A stretch of DNA of 64,000 bases from Rhodopirellula islandica (GTDB lineage: Bacteria; Planctomycetota; Planctomycetia; Pirellulales; Pirellulaceae), in contig NZ_LECT01000006.1 of the NCBI RefSeq assembly GCF_001027925.1, positions 248,001 to 312,000 of the forward strand. Direction: 5' to 3'. Positions 17,201 through 24,712 of the stretch are shown here, piece after piece; the first letter of the stretch is position 1; the number at the start of each line of letters is the position of its first letter. Below the pieces are notes generated by a model. The model did not search any database. It saw only the letters and a list, made by a program, of their open reading frames with translations, and had not been told where the DNA came from. The position numbers and the translations under genes are program-made.

Positions 17201-17386
17201 TTCCACTTCGACGGGAGACAAGGAACCTGCGTCGGTCACGACTTGAACTTGCACGTTGGTCATGTCCGGGACGGCATCGATTGGCAGATGCAAAGCCGAG
17301 TACAAACCCGCGGCCGCCATCAGCATCGTCAGGATGATGACGAGCCCACGATTGAGGAGCGAGAGTTCAATGATCTTCGTGAGCAT
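14297..17386 (-). CDS. czcA: CzcA-type heavy-metal RND efflux pump
   Basis: 1029 aa, full length for the HME-RND family: twelve membrane helices and two large periplasmic loops. TM4 reads DFGLIVDSSVIMVEN, so D396, D402 and E409 coincide with the CzcA proton-relay trio (Asp/Asp/Glu). Copper/silver pumps (CusA) lack the first Asp (MVD..IVMIEN pattern), so Zn/Co/Cd/Ni-type export is more likely than Cu/Ag. It is the trimeric inner-membrane pump of the CzcCBA complex, 97 nt behind czcB and co-transcribed with it. Its 3' end converges on the response-regulator gene. Confidence 0.9.
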   Translation of the reverse strand: MLTKIIELSLLNRGLVIILTMLMAAAGLYSALHLPIDAVPDMTNVQVQVVTDAGSLSPVEVERYVTYSVENTMGGLPDVEELRSVSKFGISVVTIVFQEGTDIYHARQLVTERLGDAAADIPPGYGTPTVGPLTTALGEILQFEVRSDRHSPMELRTMLEWEISPKLRQVPGVTEINTHGGYYKTFEVQPDPDRMTSYGIPMELLFQRLQANNNTSGGGYVIHHGEQRFIRGVSLLENEADIESVVIRREPDGNPILLGDIAKVSIEPMTRQGAVTRDGRGEVVTGLVMMLIGENSREVVELAKERLQEIEVTLPQGVRLEVTYDRAALIGRTLKTVLTNLTEGGMLVIVVLLLMLGNLRAGIIVALAIPLSMLFATNVMAYTGVTASLMSLGAIDFGLIVDSSVIMVENCIRKLSHDNGDAKHEDVIRDAAVEVRKPTMFGELIIAVVFLPILLLEGTEGKLFRPMALTVLFALGGSMILSLSFMPAMASIFLPKKMKEEDVLLVRIVKFFYEPLVTRAIKHPFVTVAIALTVFALSLPMGRHLGAEFMPRLEEGDLLVEALRLPSATLEGSIEMSTQIENILKEYPEVETVFSKTGRPEIANDVMGVHQTDVWVLLKPVHDWPEQKTRDELIEQMSEELNANVPGVAFGFTQPIEMRVDELVAGVKADVAVLLYGDDMEVLGEKGKEIEAVLRSIPGAVDVKADYQANLSTLTIKTKPQALAQYGIDAQTVLDVVSSLGGHQVGQVFEGRARYPIMVRVPQQWRENLDLLEQVPVADSNGKSVPLKELTDIRLEETPPTIEHEGNRRRTFISANVRGRDVATFVTEAQTAVAEQVEFAPGYEVRWGGDFENLQSASKRLAIITPIVLMIIMLLLHTSLGSMRLALLIFLAVPMAASGGIIALYLREMPFSISAGVGFIALFGVAVLNGLVWVSAAEHSRQSGMPLQDVSHDTALVRLRPVLMTALVASLGFLPMALSTSDGAEMQRPLATVVIGGLITSTLLTSLVIPTIYPWFARGLDDNKVGSDP

Positions 17387-17483
17387 GATGAAGTCGTTCG
17401 AGTTGCTGAGACGCTGAATGGACTTTTAGCGCCGTGGAGTGAGAGGACGGGGAGTGAGGGAAAGGAGCGGGCGAGCAAAATCG

Positions 17484-19019
17484 CTATTCGCCTTCCCCTT
17501 GGAGTAGCAACTCCGACTTCAACAGAAAGGCGCCTTTGGTGACCACCGACTGGCCTCGCGACAATCCTGCTGTGACCTCCACCCAATCATCGGAAGCTTG
17601 TCCCGTGGAAACGTTCACTCGTTGGAAAGATCCGTTGCCCAGATCAAGGAAGACGAACTGTTCGTTCTCGTGTTGGAGAAGCGATTCCGGTTTGATTGAC
17701 AACGCTTGACGCAGTTCGCCGATTGGGACGGTGACTCGAACGAACATGCCCGGACGCAACAAGCCTTCGTTGTTTTCAATGCGTGCGATCAGTGGGACGG
17801 AATTGGTGTCGGCTTGGACTTCGCGTCCGAAGTACCTCACCTTGGCAGGGAAGACGCGTTGATCCAGCGCGGGCACCATGACCGACACTTCCGCACCAGG
17901 TTGCAAATTCACAACCGACCAATCGCTTTCTCGGATGCTGGCTTCAACGGAAAGTGAGTCGGTGTTGGCAAGCACAATCAGGGCATCACCTCGCATCACG
18001 CGTTCGTTGTTGGCAAAGCCTTGTGACTCGACGCTGCCGCCGAATGGCGCTCGGACTTCCAATCGCGAAAGGGCTTCCTCGTTGCTGAGGTTGACTGTGT
18101 TTTTGTCTTCCTTGTATCCCAGCAGCGTTTCCAACGATTGCCAAGCCAGGTTGAGTTGTCGATTCGCTTCGGCCACATTGGCCTCCGCTTTCATTTGGGA
18201 TTGCTCGATCTCGAACGAGGCTTGATCGCGAGCGGTTCGGAATGCGGTCTCGGCAAGCTGGCGTTCACCCTCTCGTTCTCGAACCGTCCGACCGGAAACA
18301 GAACCCGAGGCGACCAACGGGCGAAGTTTAGCGAGCAGTTCGTCGGCCAGCAACATTTTGGAATAGGCCGACAAGATGTCTTGGCGATACACCCCGAGGG
18401 CACGATTGGAGAACGCCGTCTCGATCGCATCGACGGACTGGCCTTGATCGAGCATGTTGGAGACTTGTTGCAGATTCTTTGCCAGCGTCAGTTCACGCTG
18501 CAGGATCTGCTCGGCGATGTCACGCTCTTTCTTCCGCTTCAAGATTTCGGCACGTGCCTGACCGATTTCGGGGCTGCGAAGCACCGCGATCAGATCGCCG
18601 GCATTCACGTGATCTCCGGGGGTCACGACCAGCTCGGCCAAGATGCCGTCCATCGGTGCCTTCACATCGACATGCTTGGTTTGGTCGTACCGCAGTCGAC
18701 CCGGCACGGTGTGAACATGTTGGATGTTCTGAGGCTGTGCAGGGATGCTCTTGATCTTTGCGACCTTGAGTTTGCCCTCGGGCAAGTTCAGGGTGTCACT
18801 GGACACGGGTTCTTGGGCGGTCTCCACCATCGCTTCGGTGCTGCTGCCACCCGAGTTGATTTGGTGCATCACCATCCAACCGCCACCCATCACCACCAGA
18901 ACCAACAGGGTTGGCAGGCCCTTCAGTGCCGACGCGACCATGCCTGTCTTGGTACCGGTGAGATCCGCAGCGGGTTCTCCGGCCGAGGAAGGGGACGTCG
19001 AAGTGTTGGTGACTGTCAT
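17484..19019 (-). CDS. czcB: CzcB-type periplasmic adaptor of heavy-metal efflux
   Basis: 511 aa from ATG 19019. An upstream in-frame ATG at 19061 would leave only a 10-nt leader from the predicted sigma-54 start, and neither ATG has a good ribosome-binding site. It has one N-terminal membrane anchor (GLPTLLVLVVMGGGWMVMH), a lipoyl-like half KAPMDGILAELVVTPGDHV, a long helical hairpin, the second lipoyl half VRAPFGGSVESQGFAN, and beta-barrel and membrane-proximal domains. No N- or C-terminal His-rich metal-binding segment is visible. It links CzcA and CzcC. Confidence 0.85.
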   Translation of the reverse strand: MTVTNTSTSPSSAGEPAADLTGTKTGMVASALKGLPTLLVLVVMGGGWMVMHQINSGGSSTEAMVETAQEPVSSDTLNLPEGKLKVAKIKSIPAQPQNIQHVHTVPGRLRYDQTKHVDVKAPMDGILAELVVTPGDHVNAGDLIAVLRSPEIGQARAEILKRKKERDIAEQILQRELTLAKNLQQVSNMLDQGQSVDAIETAFSNRALGVYRQDILSAYSKMLLADELLAKLRPLVASGSVSGRTVREREGERQLAETAFRTARDQASFEIEQSQMKAEANVAEANRQLNLAWQSLETLLGYKEDKNTVNLSNEEALSRLEVRAPFGGSVESQGFANNERVMRGDALIVLANTDSLSVEASIRESDWSVVNLQPGAEVSVMVPALDQRVFPAKVRYFGREVQADTNSVPLIARIENNEGLLRPGMFVRVTVPIGELRQALSIKPESLLQHENEQFVFLDLGNGSFQRVNVSTGQASDDWVEVTAGLSRGQSVVTKGAFLLKSELLLQGEGE

Positions 19020-19081
19020 CGGTTTGCAATTGGAAGTTGGTGGGGAGCGATGGGCGTCCATCCTGATTCGTACGAGTGGTT

Positions 19082-19098
19082 AGCACGGTCCGTGCCAA
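19082..19098 (-). promoter_or_regulatory. Sigma-54-type promoter of czcBA
   Basis: Read on the minus strand: TTGGCACGGACCGTGCT. -24 GG (19096-19095) and -12 GC (19084-19083) are separated by exactly 10 nt, and YTGGCACG is perfect; GTGCT replaces TTGCW with one mismatch. The predicted start is near 19071. An NtrC-class regulator is encoded next door. Confidence 0.7.
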
Positions 19099-19193
19099 CG
19101 CTTGAAAAGAGCCGTTTTTCCAGTGTTGCAGCCATTTTTGGAGGTGAGTGGGTGAGACGACACCTTGGCAACGGAAAGACATTCACCACGTCG

Positions 19194-19212
19194 GTGGACA
19201 GATTCTGTCCAC
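19194..19212. promoter_or_regulatory. Perfect dyad upstream of czcB sigma-54 promoter (candidate UAS)
   Basis: GTGGACA-GATTC-TGTCCAC, a 7-bp perfect inverted repeat with a 5-nt spacer. Its centre is about 107 bp upstream of the -24 element and about 130 bp upstream of the predicted start. It matches 14 of 17 core positions of the site at 11026-11042. Confidence 0.55.
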
Positions 19213-19307
19213 TCCCCGTTGCCCAGGAACGGCGGCCGAAGAGGCGATCTTGGACCGGCATTGATGACGAGACTGCCGAACGCTTTCAGCGAAAATCGGA
19301 AGAAAAC

Positions 19308-19340
19308 ATGTGTTGACACATCGTGAGGTGACGATATGAT
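19308..19340 (+). promoter_or_regulatory. Promoter and operator-like dyads of ArsR-family sulfur regulator
   Basis: -35 TTGACA (19313-19318), 16-nt spacer, -10 TATGAT (19335-19340). The dyad ATGTGT-TG-ACACAT (19308-19321) overlaps the -35 box. A second dyad, ATCGT-GAGGTG-ACGAT (19320-19335), fills the spacer. This arrangement fits repression by an ArsR/SmtB-type dimer, probably the product of the gene itself. Confidence 0.7.
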
Positions 19341-19364
19341 GATTGAACACCTGATGGAGAAACC

Positions 19365-19718
19365 ATGGCAATCAAAACAACCAAGCCGAAGACTTCCGAA
19401 ACGCTGAGCAAGCCGCCCGGCCAAGTCGGGGATTTTGCGGACGCGGCGGAATGCTTGAGGACGTTGGCTCACCCTGTCCGACTGCGGATCGTGCAGCTTT
19501 TGCAGCACGGTCGCTACACCGTGGGTGAATTGGCCGCGGATTGTGGCATTCAAGACAACGTGGGATCGGAGCATCTCCGGTTGTTGCAACGCTGTGGCTT
19601 TTTAACCAGCCAACGCGAAGGGCGACGGGTTTACTACAGCGTCGCCGAGCCTCACCTGGAGCAATTGATGGCTTGCATTGAGGGACGTTTCCTGCCTTCT
19701 GATGAGACCGATCAGTGA
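19365..19718 (+). CDS. ArsR-family winged-helix regulator of sulfur operon
   Basis: 117 aa; GGAG 9 nt upstream of ATG. Winged-helix core: LAHPVRLRIVQLLQHGRYTVGELA, recognition region NVGSEHLRLLQRCGFL, wing REGRRVYYSVAE. It has four cysteines (C30, C60, C77, C104). C30 and C104 lie near the positions of the redox pair of persulfide sensors SqrR/BigR but do not match exactly. The first gene before a sulfide/persulfide operon, it probably senses reactive sulfur or a metal ion and represses its own promoter. A strong terminator follows, so the downstream genes must have their own promoter. Confidence 0.82.
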   Translation: MAIKTTKPKTSETLSKPPGQVGDFADAAECLRTLAHPVRLRIVQLLQHGRYTVGELAADCGIQDNVGSEHLRLLQRCGFLTSQREGRRVYYSVAEPHLEQLMACIEGRFLPSDETDQ

Positions 19719-19725
19719 ACCATTC

Positions 19726-19746
19726 ACGGTCCCAGACCGTTTTTTT
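19726..19746 (+). terminator. Intrinsic terminator after ArsR-family gene
   Basis: ACGGTC-CCA-GACCGT (19726-19740) followed by six T (19741-19746): a compact Rho-independent terminator 8 nt past the stop codon. Confidence 0.8.
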
Positions 19747-19747
19747 G

Positions 19748-19763
19748 CGACGATACATCGTCG
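19748..19763. promoter_or_regulatory. Palindrome before rhodanese operon, candidate operator
   Basis: CGACGATACATCGTCG, a perfect 7-bp dyad with a 2-nt centre, directly after the terminator and 66 nt upstream of the rhodanese start. It contains the same ACGAT/ATCGT half-sites as the dyad in the regulator promoter, but in the opposite (everted) order. Confidence 0.45.
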
Positions 19764-19828
19764 AATAGAGACATTACGAACTAAAGAACTTTCAAGCATT
19801 TCAACGCAACGAGCAGAAGGAGTTTCTG

Positions 19829-20374
19829 ATGCAAACCATTGATGTGAAACAACTCGCCGACAAACAGGCCAACGGCGCCATTGAGCTGATCGACGTTCGG
19901 ATGCCGACCGAATACCGCGAGGTCCATGTCGAAGGCGCGGTCAACGTGCCGCTCGATTCACTCGACCCCAAGGCGGTGTCTGAGTCACTCAGAAGCGACT
20001 CGGAAAAAGCGATCTATGTCATTTGCCGCAGTGGCAATCGATCCAGCAAAGCGGTCCAGAAGTTCTTGGACGCTGGCATCGAAAACATCGTGAACGTGGA
20101 AGGCGGGACGACGGCTTGGGTGCAAGCTGGATTGCCAGCGGTGCGTGGCAAAAAGGCGATCTCGCTGGACCGTCAAGTCCGTATCTTGGCCGGGTTCCTG
20201 GCGCTGCTGGGTGCGGTGCTCGGCTACTTCGTGCACCCGTACTTCGTTGGGATTTCTGCCTTCATCGGTGCAGGGCTGATGTTTGCTGGGATCACTGACA
20301 CATGCGGCATGGGCATGATGCTTTCCAAGATGCCCTGGAATCGTTGTGGAGTATCGGGGTCATGTTCGGTCTAG
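19829..20374 (+). CDS. Rhodanese with C-terminal DUF2892 membrane domain
   Basis: 181 aa; AAGGAG upstream. The rhodanese domain (1-110) has the active-site loop CRSGNRS (Cys66) and ends GGTTAWVQAGLP. The C-terminal 70 residues form two membrane helices (ILAGFLALLGAVLGYFV and GISAFIGAGLMFAGI) and end with DTCGMGMM and WNRCG, a DUF2892-type segment as in membrane-bound YgaP. It would move sulfane sulfur at the cytoplasmic membrane face. It overlaps the TauE/SafE gene by 13 nt. Confidence 0.88.
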   Translation: MQTIDVKQLADKQANGAIELIDVRMPTEYREVHVEGAVNVPLDSLDPKAVSESLRSDSEKAIYVICRSGNRSSKAVQKFLDAGIENIVNVEGGTTAWVQAGLPAVRGKKAISLDRQVRILAGFLALLGAVLGYFVHPYFVGISAFIGAGLMFAGITDTCGMGMMLSKMPWNRCGVSGSCSV

Positions 20375-21186
20375 CCATTCTTTTCGGCTGCATCGTTGGC
20401 TTTGCACTGGGGTTGACCGGTGGGGGCGGCGGAGTCTTTGCAGTGCCCTTGCTGGTCTACGGATTGGCAGTTGCCCCGCGAGAGGCCGTCGGGATTTCCC
20501 TGGCTTCCGTGGGCGGGACGGCTTTGTTCGGTGCGGTGCCGCGGTTGGTGCGAGGGGAAGTGGAATTGCGAACGGGGTTGCTCTTCGCGGTGGCTGGCAT
20601 GATCGGCGCACCGTTGGGGTCCTATCTCTCGACGCTGATCCCCGAGCAAGTGCTGCTGGTGATGTTTGCGGTGTTGATGTTGGTCGTCGCTCAGCGGATG
20701 TGGGCCAAGACCAAGAACCCCAGGTTGCCGAGTGGTGTTTGCAACACGGAGACGCTGCCGGGCCGTGATCGCAGCGCCTGTCAGCGGGACGAAGACGGGA
20801 AGCTGCGTTTGACTTCCAAGTGTGCAAGGTTGCTGATTTTGGTCGGGCTGATGACGGGTGTGTTGTCAGGCATGTTCGGCGTCGGAGGTGGCTTCGTCAT
20901 CGTTCCCGCACTGGTGTTGTTCAGTGGGATGGCCATTCATCAAGCGGTTGCGACGTCTTTGTTTGTGATCGTGTTGGTCAGTGTCAGTGGCGTGGCGTCG
21001 CATCTGGCCAACGGAAATGAATTGTCTTTGGAAACAACGCTGCAATTCCTGGTGGGAGGTTTTGCAGGGATGTGGTTGGGCGGGATTGTCGCCAAGCGAT
21101 TGAAGGGGCCCACACTACAAAAAACGTTTGCTGTGGCCGTCGTCCTGGTCGCCACGTTTGTCATTTTTAAGTCACTGGTTTTATAA
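20362..21186 (+). CDS. TauE/SafE-family sulfur-compound permease
   Basis: 274 aa from ATG 20362, inside the end of the rhodanese gene. It has about eight membrane helices in two halves, each with the glycine-rich motif of the family (GLTGGGGGVFAVPLL and GMFGVGGGFVIVPAL). The cytoplasmic linker between halves is long and has three Cys (SGVCNTE, RSACQRD, TSKCARL), which is unusual and could act in redox or sulfur sensing. Relatives transport sulfite, sulfoacetate, thiosulfate or other sulfur anions. Here it likely exports or imports a product of sulfide oxidation. Confidence 0.85.
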   Translation: MFGLAILFGCIVGFALGLTGGGGGVFAVPLLVYGLAVAPREAVGISLASVGGTALFGAVPRLVRGEVELRTGLLFAVAGMIGAPLGSYLSTLIPEQVLLVMFAVLMLVVAQRMWAKTKNPRLPSGVCNTETLPGRDRSACQRDEDGKLRLTSKCARLLILVGLMTGVLSGMFGVGGGFVIVPALVLFSGMAIHQAVATSLFVIVLVSVSGVASHLANGNELSLETTLQFLVGGFAGMWLGGIVAKRLKGPTLQKTFAVAVVLVATFVIFKSLVL

Positions 21187-21217
21187 AGCTCGTTCACTTT
21201 CACAGGGGAATCGAATC

Positions 21218-22642
21218 ATGTTGCTCAAATACTTTTACGATCAAAAGCTGGCCCACGCTTCCTACTTGGTTGGGTGTCAGAGAGCCCAGGAAGCTCTCGT
21301 CGTCGATCCGGGACGCGACATTGACCAGTACCTCGAAATGGCGGATCGCGAAGGGCTGAAAATCACCGGCGTCGCGGAGACGCACATTCATGCGGACTAT
21401 GTTTCCGGGGCACGGGAACTGGCCGACCGCGTGGGTGCCAAGCTGTATGTCTCGGATGAGGGACCAGCCGATTGGAAGTACCTGTATCTTGAACCATACG
21501 ATCACCAACTCCTTCATGACGGTGATCACTTCATGCTTGGCAAGATCAAATTCGATGTCTTGCACACGCCGGGACACACGCCTGAGAGCATTTCGTTTGT
21601 GCTGACGGATGAAGGCGGTGGGGCAGACGAACCCATGGGCATCTTCACCGGTGACTTTGTCTTCGTTGGTTCCATCGGGCGTCCGGATTTGCTGGAAGAA
21701 GCCGCCGGAATCGCGGGCACCGCCGAACCAGGGGCTCGTGATTTGTTCCGTTCGGCAGAGCGTTTCAAATCCATGCCCGACTACTTGCAAGTCTGGCCCG
21801 CTCACGGTGCGGGAAGTGCCTGCGGCAAGGGCCTGGGGGCGATCCCGTCATCGACTGTTGGTTATGAAAAACGGTTCAATCCAGCATTGCAGTTCACGGA
21901 GGAGGAAGAATTTGTCCGGTACATCTTGGCGGATCAACCGGAGGCCCCGAAGTACTTCGCGGTCATGAAACGAGTCAACAAGGAAGGGCCCAGGGTTTTG
22001 GGCGCCGGGCATCATCATGCGATGCTGGATGTGGCCAAGTTGTCGTCGGCGATCAAGGACGGAACCGTTGTCGACCTGACACCCTCCGCCGACTTTGCTC
22101 GGGGGCACGTTCCCGGTTCGATCAACATCCCACTCGGCATGTTAGCGGCATGGGCTGGGTGGTTGGTCGACTACGACAAGCCAACTCATTTGATTTGCAA
22201 ACCTGATCAACTCGAAGAAGCCGCTCGAGTTCTGCACAAGATCGGTGTCGAGGAGATCGTCGGTGGCTTTGGCGCGAATGAGGTGCGTGCCGCTGGAATG
22301 GCCAGTGAAGTTTATGCCACGGGGACTCCCGCGGATTTGTCGACGGACATTGAGGCTGGCGAGGTGAAACTGATTGACGTTCGCTCCAACGACGAGTGGA
22401 ACGAGGGGCATATTGAGCAAGCAGAGCATCGTTTCCTTGGGCGGTTGCCCGACAACCTCAGTGACCTTTCTGGGGACCAAAAGATTGTGGTGCAGTGCCG
22501 CAGTGGTGCTCGGTCGGCCATCGGCGTCAGTGTCTTGCAGGCCGCCGGAATCAAAAACGTGGTCAACATGACGGGCGGCTACATGGCTTGGAAATCGGCT
22601 GATCTTCCGAGCGTGAAATCGGAGGAAATGGTGACCGGGTAA
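21218..22642 (+). CDS. Persulfide dioxygenase fused to two rhodanese domains
   Basis: 474 aa from ATG 21218 (AGGGG about 10 nt upstream). Residues 1-240 are a metallo-beta-lactamase fold of the ETHE1/persulfide dioxygenase type: THIHAD (H56, H58, D60), HTPGHTPES, FTGDFVFVGSIGRPDL. A first rhodanese-like domain (about 275-355) lacks the canonical loop (it has LICKPDQLEE). The second (about 370-474) is complete with CRSGARS (Cys427). Such fusions oxidise glutathione persulfide to sulfite and pass sulfane sulfur on. It forms a pathway with the sulfide:quinone oxidoreductase gene 830 nt downstream. Confidence 0.9.
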   Translation: MLLKYFYDQKLAHASYLVGCQRAQEALVVDPGRDIDQYLEMADREGLKITGVAETHIHADYVSGARELADRVGAKLYVSDEGPADWKYLYLEPYDHQLLHDGDHFMLGKIKFDVLHTPGHTPESISFVLTDEGGGADEPMGIFTGDFVFVGSIGRPDLLEEAAGIAGTAEPGARDLFRSAERFKSMPDYLQVWPAHGAGSACGKGLGAIPSSTVGYEKRFNPALQFTEEEEFVRYILADQPEAPKYFAVMKRVNKEGPRVLGAGHHHAMLDVAKLSSAIKDGTVVDLTPSADFARGHVPGSINIPLGMLAAWAGWLVDYDKPTHLICKPDQLEEAARVLHKIGVEEIVGGFGANEVRAAGMASEVYATGTPADLSTDIEAGEVKLIDVRSNDEWNEGHIEQAEHRFLGRLPDNLSDLSGDQKIVVQCRSGARSAIGVSVLQAAGIKNVVNMTGGYMAWKSADLPSVKSEEMVTG

Positions 22643-22694
22643 GCGAGCCATCCCAGTTTCCGAAAACGTTCCCCGAAACACCCCACTTCATCCA

Positions 22695-23468
22695 ATGAAC
22701 ACAACTCTTCAACACCCCTCTCTGGTCGATCGACTGAACGATCCTGCGACCGCTGAAGTTTTGCACCGTTTGCTCGACCACGCGGAATCGTTGGATCAAG
22801 TTCTGCAGGTCGCGGGCGATCTTCCAAACTTGCTGGCCATCGCGGTGGATTTCTTCGACGCGATCAGCCGCAAGGCGTCGCAGGAAGGCATCGACATCGA
22901 ACACCGAGCGACTCAGCTAGTGAAGTTGGTCGTTCAGGTGACTGAACCGAGCAACATGCGGGCGATCGAGCGACTGGTTGCCCGCTTACCGAAGTTGGAA
23001 GAGGGGAGTGCTCTTCTGGATGAAGTGCCGAATTTGATTGCGACCGCCATGGACGTGTTCGATGAATACGCCAGCGATTTGAAGTCCGAAGGCATCGATT
23101 TGGAACAGAGCGTTCGGCAGGGATTGCACGCCGCACTGTACTTGGGGAGTCGGATCAACGAAGAGGAACTCGATCGAATCGGTTTCTTGCTCAAGTCCGA
23201 TGTCTTGAACGAACATTCGGTCGAAACCGTCGGCATGGCTGGTTCTGCCCTGTCGAGCTGTCGACGCGGAAGTTGCGAGCATCCCGTTCCCAAACGAGTC
23301 GGGCTGTTTGGATTGCTGAACTCGATTCGCGATCCCAATACCCAGCGAGCATTGTCGTTCGGTTTGCAATTTGCCAAGTGCTTCGGCGGTGTCTTGGATG
23401 AAACAAGCCAAGCCAAGGAAACGACTTCCCCTGAGATCACTTCCAACACTCAAAACAGAGGTCATTGA
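22695..23468 (+). CDS. DUF1641-family protein linked to sulfide:quinone oxidoreductase
   Basis: 257 aa, mainly alpha-helical. The last 60 residues carry the DUF1641 signature (GLFGLLNSIRDPNTQRALSF then GLQFAKCFGG). The N-terminal part has two related helical repeats (VLQVAGDLPNLLAIAVDFFD and SALLDEVPNLIATAMDVFDE). DUF1641 proteins have no proven biochemical role, but genes for them commonly sit beside sulfide:quinone oxidoreductase or NAD(P)/FAD oxidoreductases. Here the next start codon is one base beyond the stop codon, which suggests a stoichiometric partner, perhaps a membrane tether. Confidence 0.85.
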   Translation: MNTTLQHPSLVDRLNDPATAEVLHRLLDHAESLDQVLQVAGDLPNLLAIAVDFFDAISRKASQEGIDIEHRATQLVKLVVQVTEPSNMRAIERLVARLPKLEEGSALLDEVPNLIATAMDVFDEYASDLKSEGIDLEQSVRQGLHAALYLGSRINEEELDRIGFLLKSDVLNEHSVETVGMAGSALSSCRRGSCEHPVPKRVGLFGLLNSIRDPNTQRALSFGLQFAKCFGGVLDETSQAKETTSPEITSNTQNRGH

Positions 23469-23469
23469 A

Positions 23470-24654
23470 ATGGCACATCATCAAGTTCTTATCGTCGGCG
23501 GGGGAACCGCTGGTATCACCGTCGCCGCTCGATTGCGGAACGCCGATTCATCGCTCGACATCGCCATCATTGAACCGTCTGACAAACACTACTATCAACC
23601 GCTTTGGACTTTGGTGGGTGGCGGGGTTTTTGAGCCGGAAGAATCAGGCCGGGAGGAAGCGGATTTGATCCCGTACGGGGTTCAGTGGATCAAGGACCGC
23701 GTCGATTCGTTCGATCCAAACACAAACAGCTTGACGACGCGTGAGAGCGGGACGATCACCTACGATTACCTGATTGTTGCACCGGGCATCCAAATCAACT
23801 GGGACCAAGTGAAAGGGTTGAAAGAGTCGGTTGGCAAAGATGGAGTTTGCAGCAACTATTCCATCGACACGGTTGCCAGCACTTGGAAATTCGTCCGCGA
23901 ACTGAAACAAGGCGTGGCTCTGTTCACGCAGCCCGCCGGCGCGGTCAAGTGTGGCGGCGCACCGCAAAAGATCTGTTACTTGGCCGAAGATCATTTTCGC
24001 CGCAGCGGTGTCCGCGATCAGATCGAAGTCATCTTCACCTTGGCGGGACCGCGTCTGTTTGCGGTCGATCGCTACCGCGAGGTGCTTGAGAAGGTTGCCC
24101 AGCGGAAAGGCGTCGAACCACGTTTTCGTCATAACTTGGTCGAGATCCGCTCCGCTTCCAAGGAGGCCATCTATCGGCACATGGATACCGACGAGGAAAT
24201 TGTCATCAAGTACGACATGATCCATGTGACGCCCCCGATGAGCGCACCGGATTTTGTCTCCAGCAGCGAACTGGCCGGCGAAGGCGGATGGGTTGATGTC
24301 GACAAGCACACGCTTCAGCACACTCGTTTCGCGAATGTTTATGCGTTGGGCGATGCGTCCAGTCTGCCAACGTCCAAAACCGGTGCGGCGATTCGCAAGC
24401 AGGCACCGGTCTTGGTTGCCAATCTGCTGGCAGCGATGAAACATCAGCCAGCACCGGCGAGCTATGACGGCTACACCTCGTGCCCCGTGGTGACTGGCTA
24501 CGACTCGTTGGTGCTGGCTGAGTTTGACTACAGCGGGCAACCTGCCGAAACGTTTCCGTTTGACCAGGCCAAAGAAAGATTCAGCATGTTCATGCTCAAG
24601 AAGTTTGGGCTGCCGGCACTCTACTGGCACGGCATGTTGCGTGGCCGCGTCTAA
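23470..24654 (+). CDS. sqr: Sulfide:quinone oxidoreductase, human SQOR-like type II
   Basis: 394 aa from ATG 23470. N-terminal FAD motif VLIVGGGTAGITVAARL; the redox cysteines align with the mitochondrial-type enzyme, C161 in KCGGAPQKI and C338 in YTSCPVVTGY. The end FPFDQAKERFSMFMLK followed by LYWHGMLRG is the membrane-binding tail of type II SQR. It oxidises H2S to a persulfide on a thiol acceptor and reduces quinone. The persulfide dioxygenase and rhodaneses upstream complete a mitochondrion-like sulfide oxidation pathway. C127 and C169 are additional cysteines. Confidence 0.92.
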   Translation: MAHHQVLIVGGGTAGITVAARLRNADSSLDIAIIEPSDKHYYQPLWTLVGGGVFEPEESGREEADLIPYGVQWIKDRVDSFDPNTNSLTTRESGTITYDYLIVAPGIQINWDQVKGLKESVGKDGVCSNYSIDTVASTWKFVRELKQGVALFTQPAGAVKCGGAPQKICYLAEDHFRRSGVRDQIEVIFTLAGPRLFAVDRYREVLEKVAQRKGVEPRFRHNLVEIRSASKEAIYRHMDTDEEIVIKYDMIHVTPPMSAPDFVSSSELAGEGGWVDVDKHTLQHTRFANVYALGDASSLPTSKTGAAIRKQAPVLVANLLAAMKHQPAPASYDGYTSCPVVTGYDSLVLAEFDYSGQPAETFPFDQAKERFSMFMLKKFGLPALYWHGMLRGRV

Positions 24655-24712
24655 ATCCCAACCCGTTTTCCTCTTGTCAACGATCCGCTCGTGTGACGTG
24701 CGGCCTCAAACA

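Larger units (their letters stand above)
19062..19364. other. Regulatory intergenic region, czcB / sulfur regulator
   Basis: Divergent gap holding the czcB sigma-54 promoter and upstream dyad on the left and the sigma-70-type promoter and operator-like dyads of the ArsR-family gene on the right. No gene is supported within it. Confidence 0.7.

Noticed and set aside
14297-19019. CusBA copper/silver efflux
   Set aside because: The pump has the Asp/Asp/Glu relay (D396, D402, E409) of CzcA-type, not the CusA pattern; no Met-rich metal-binding tract seen.
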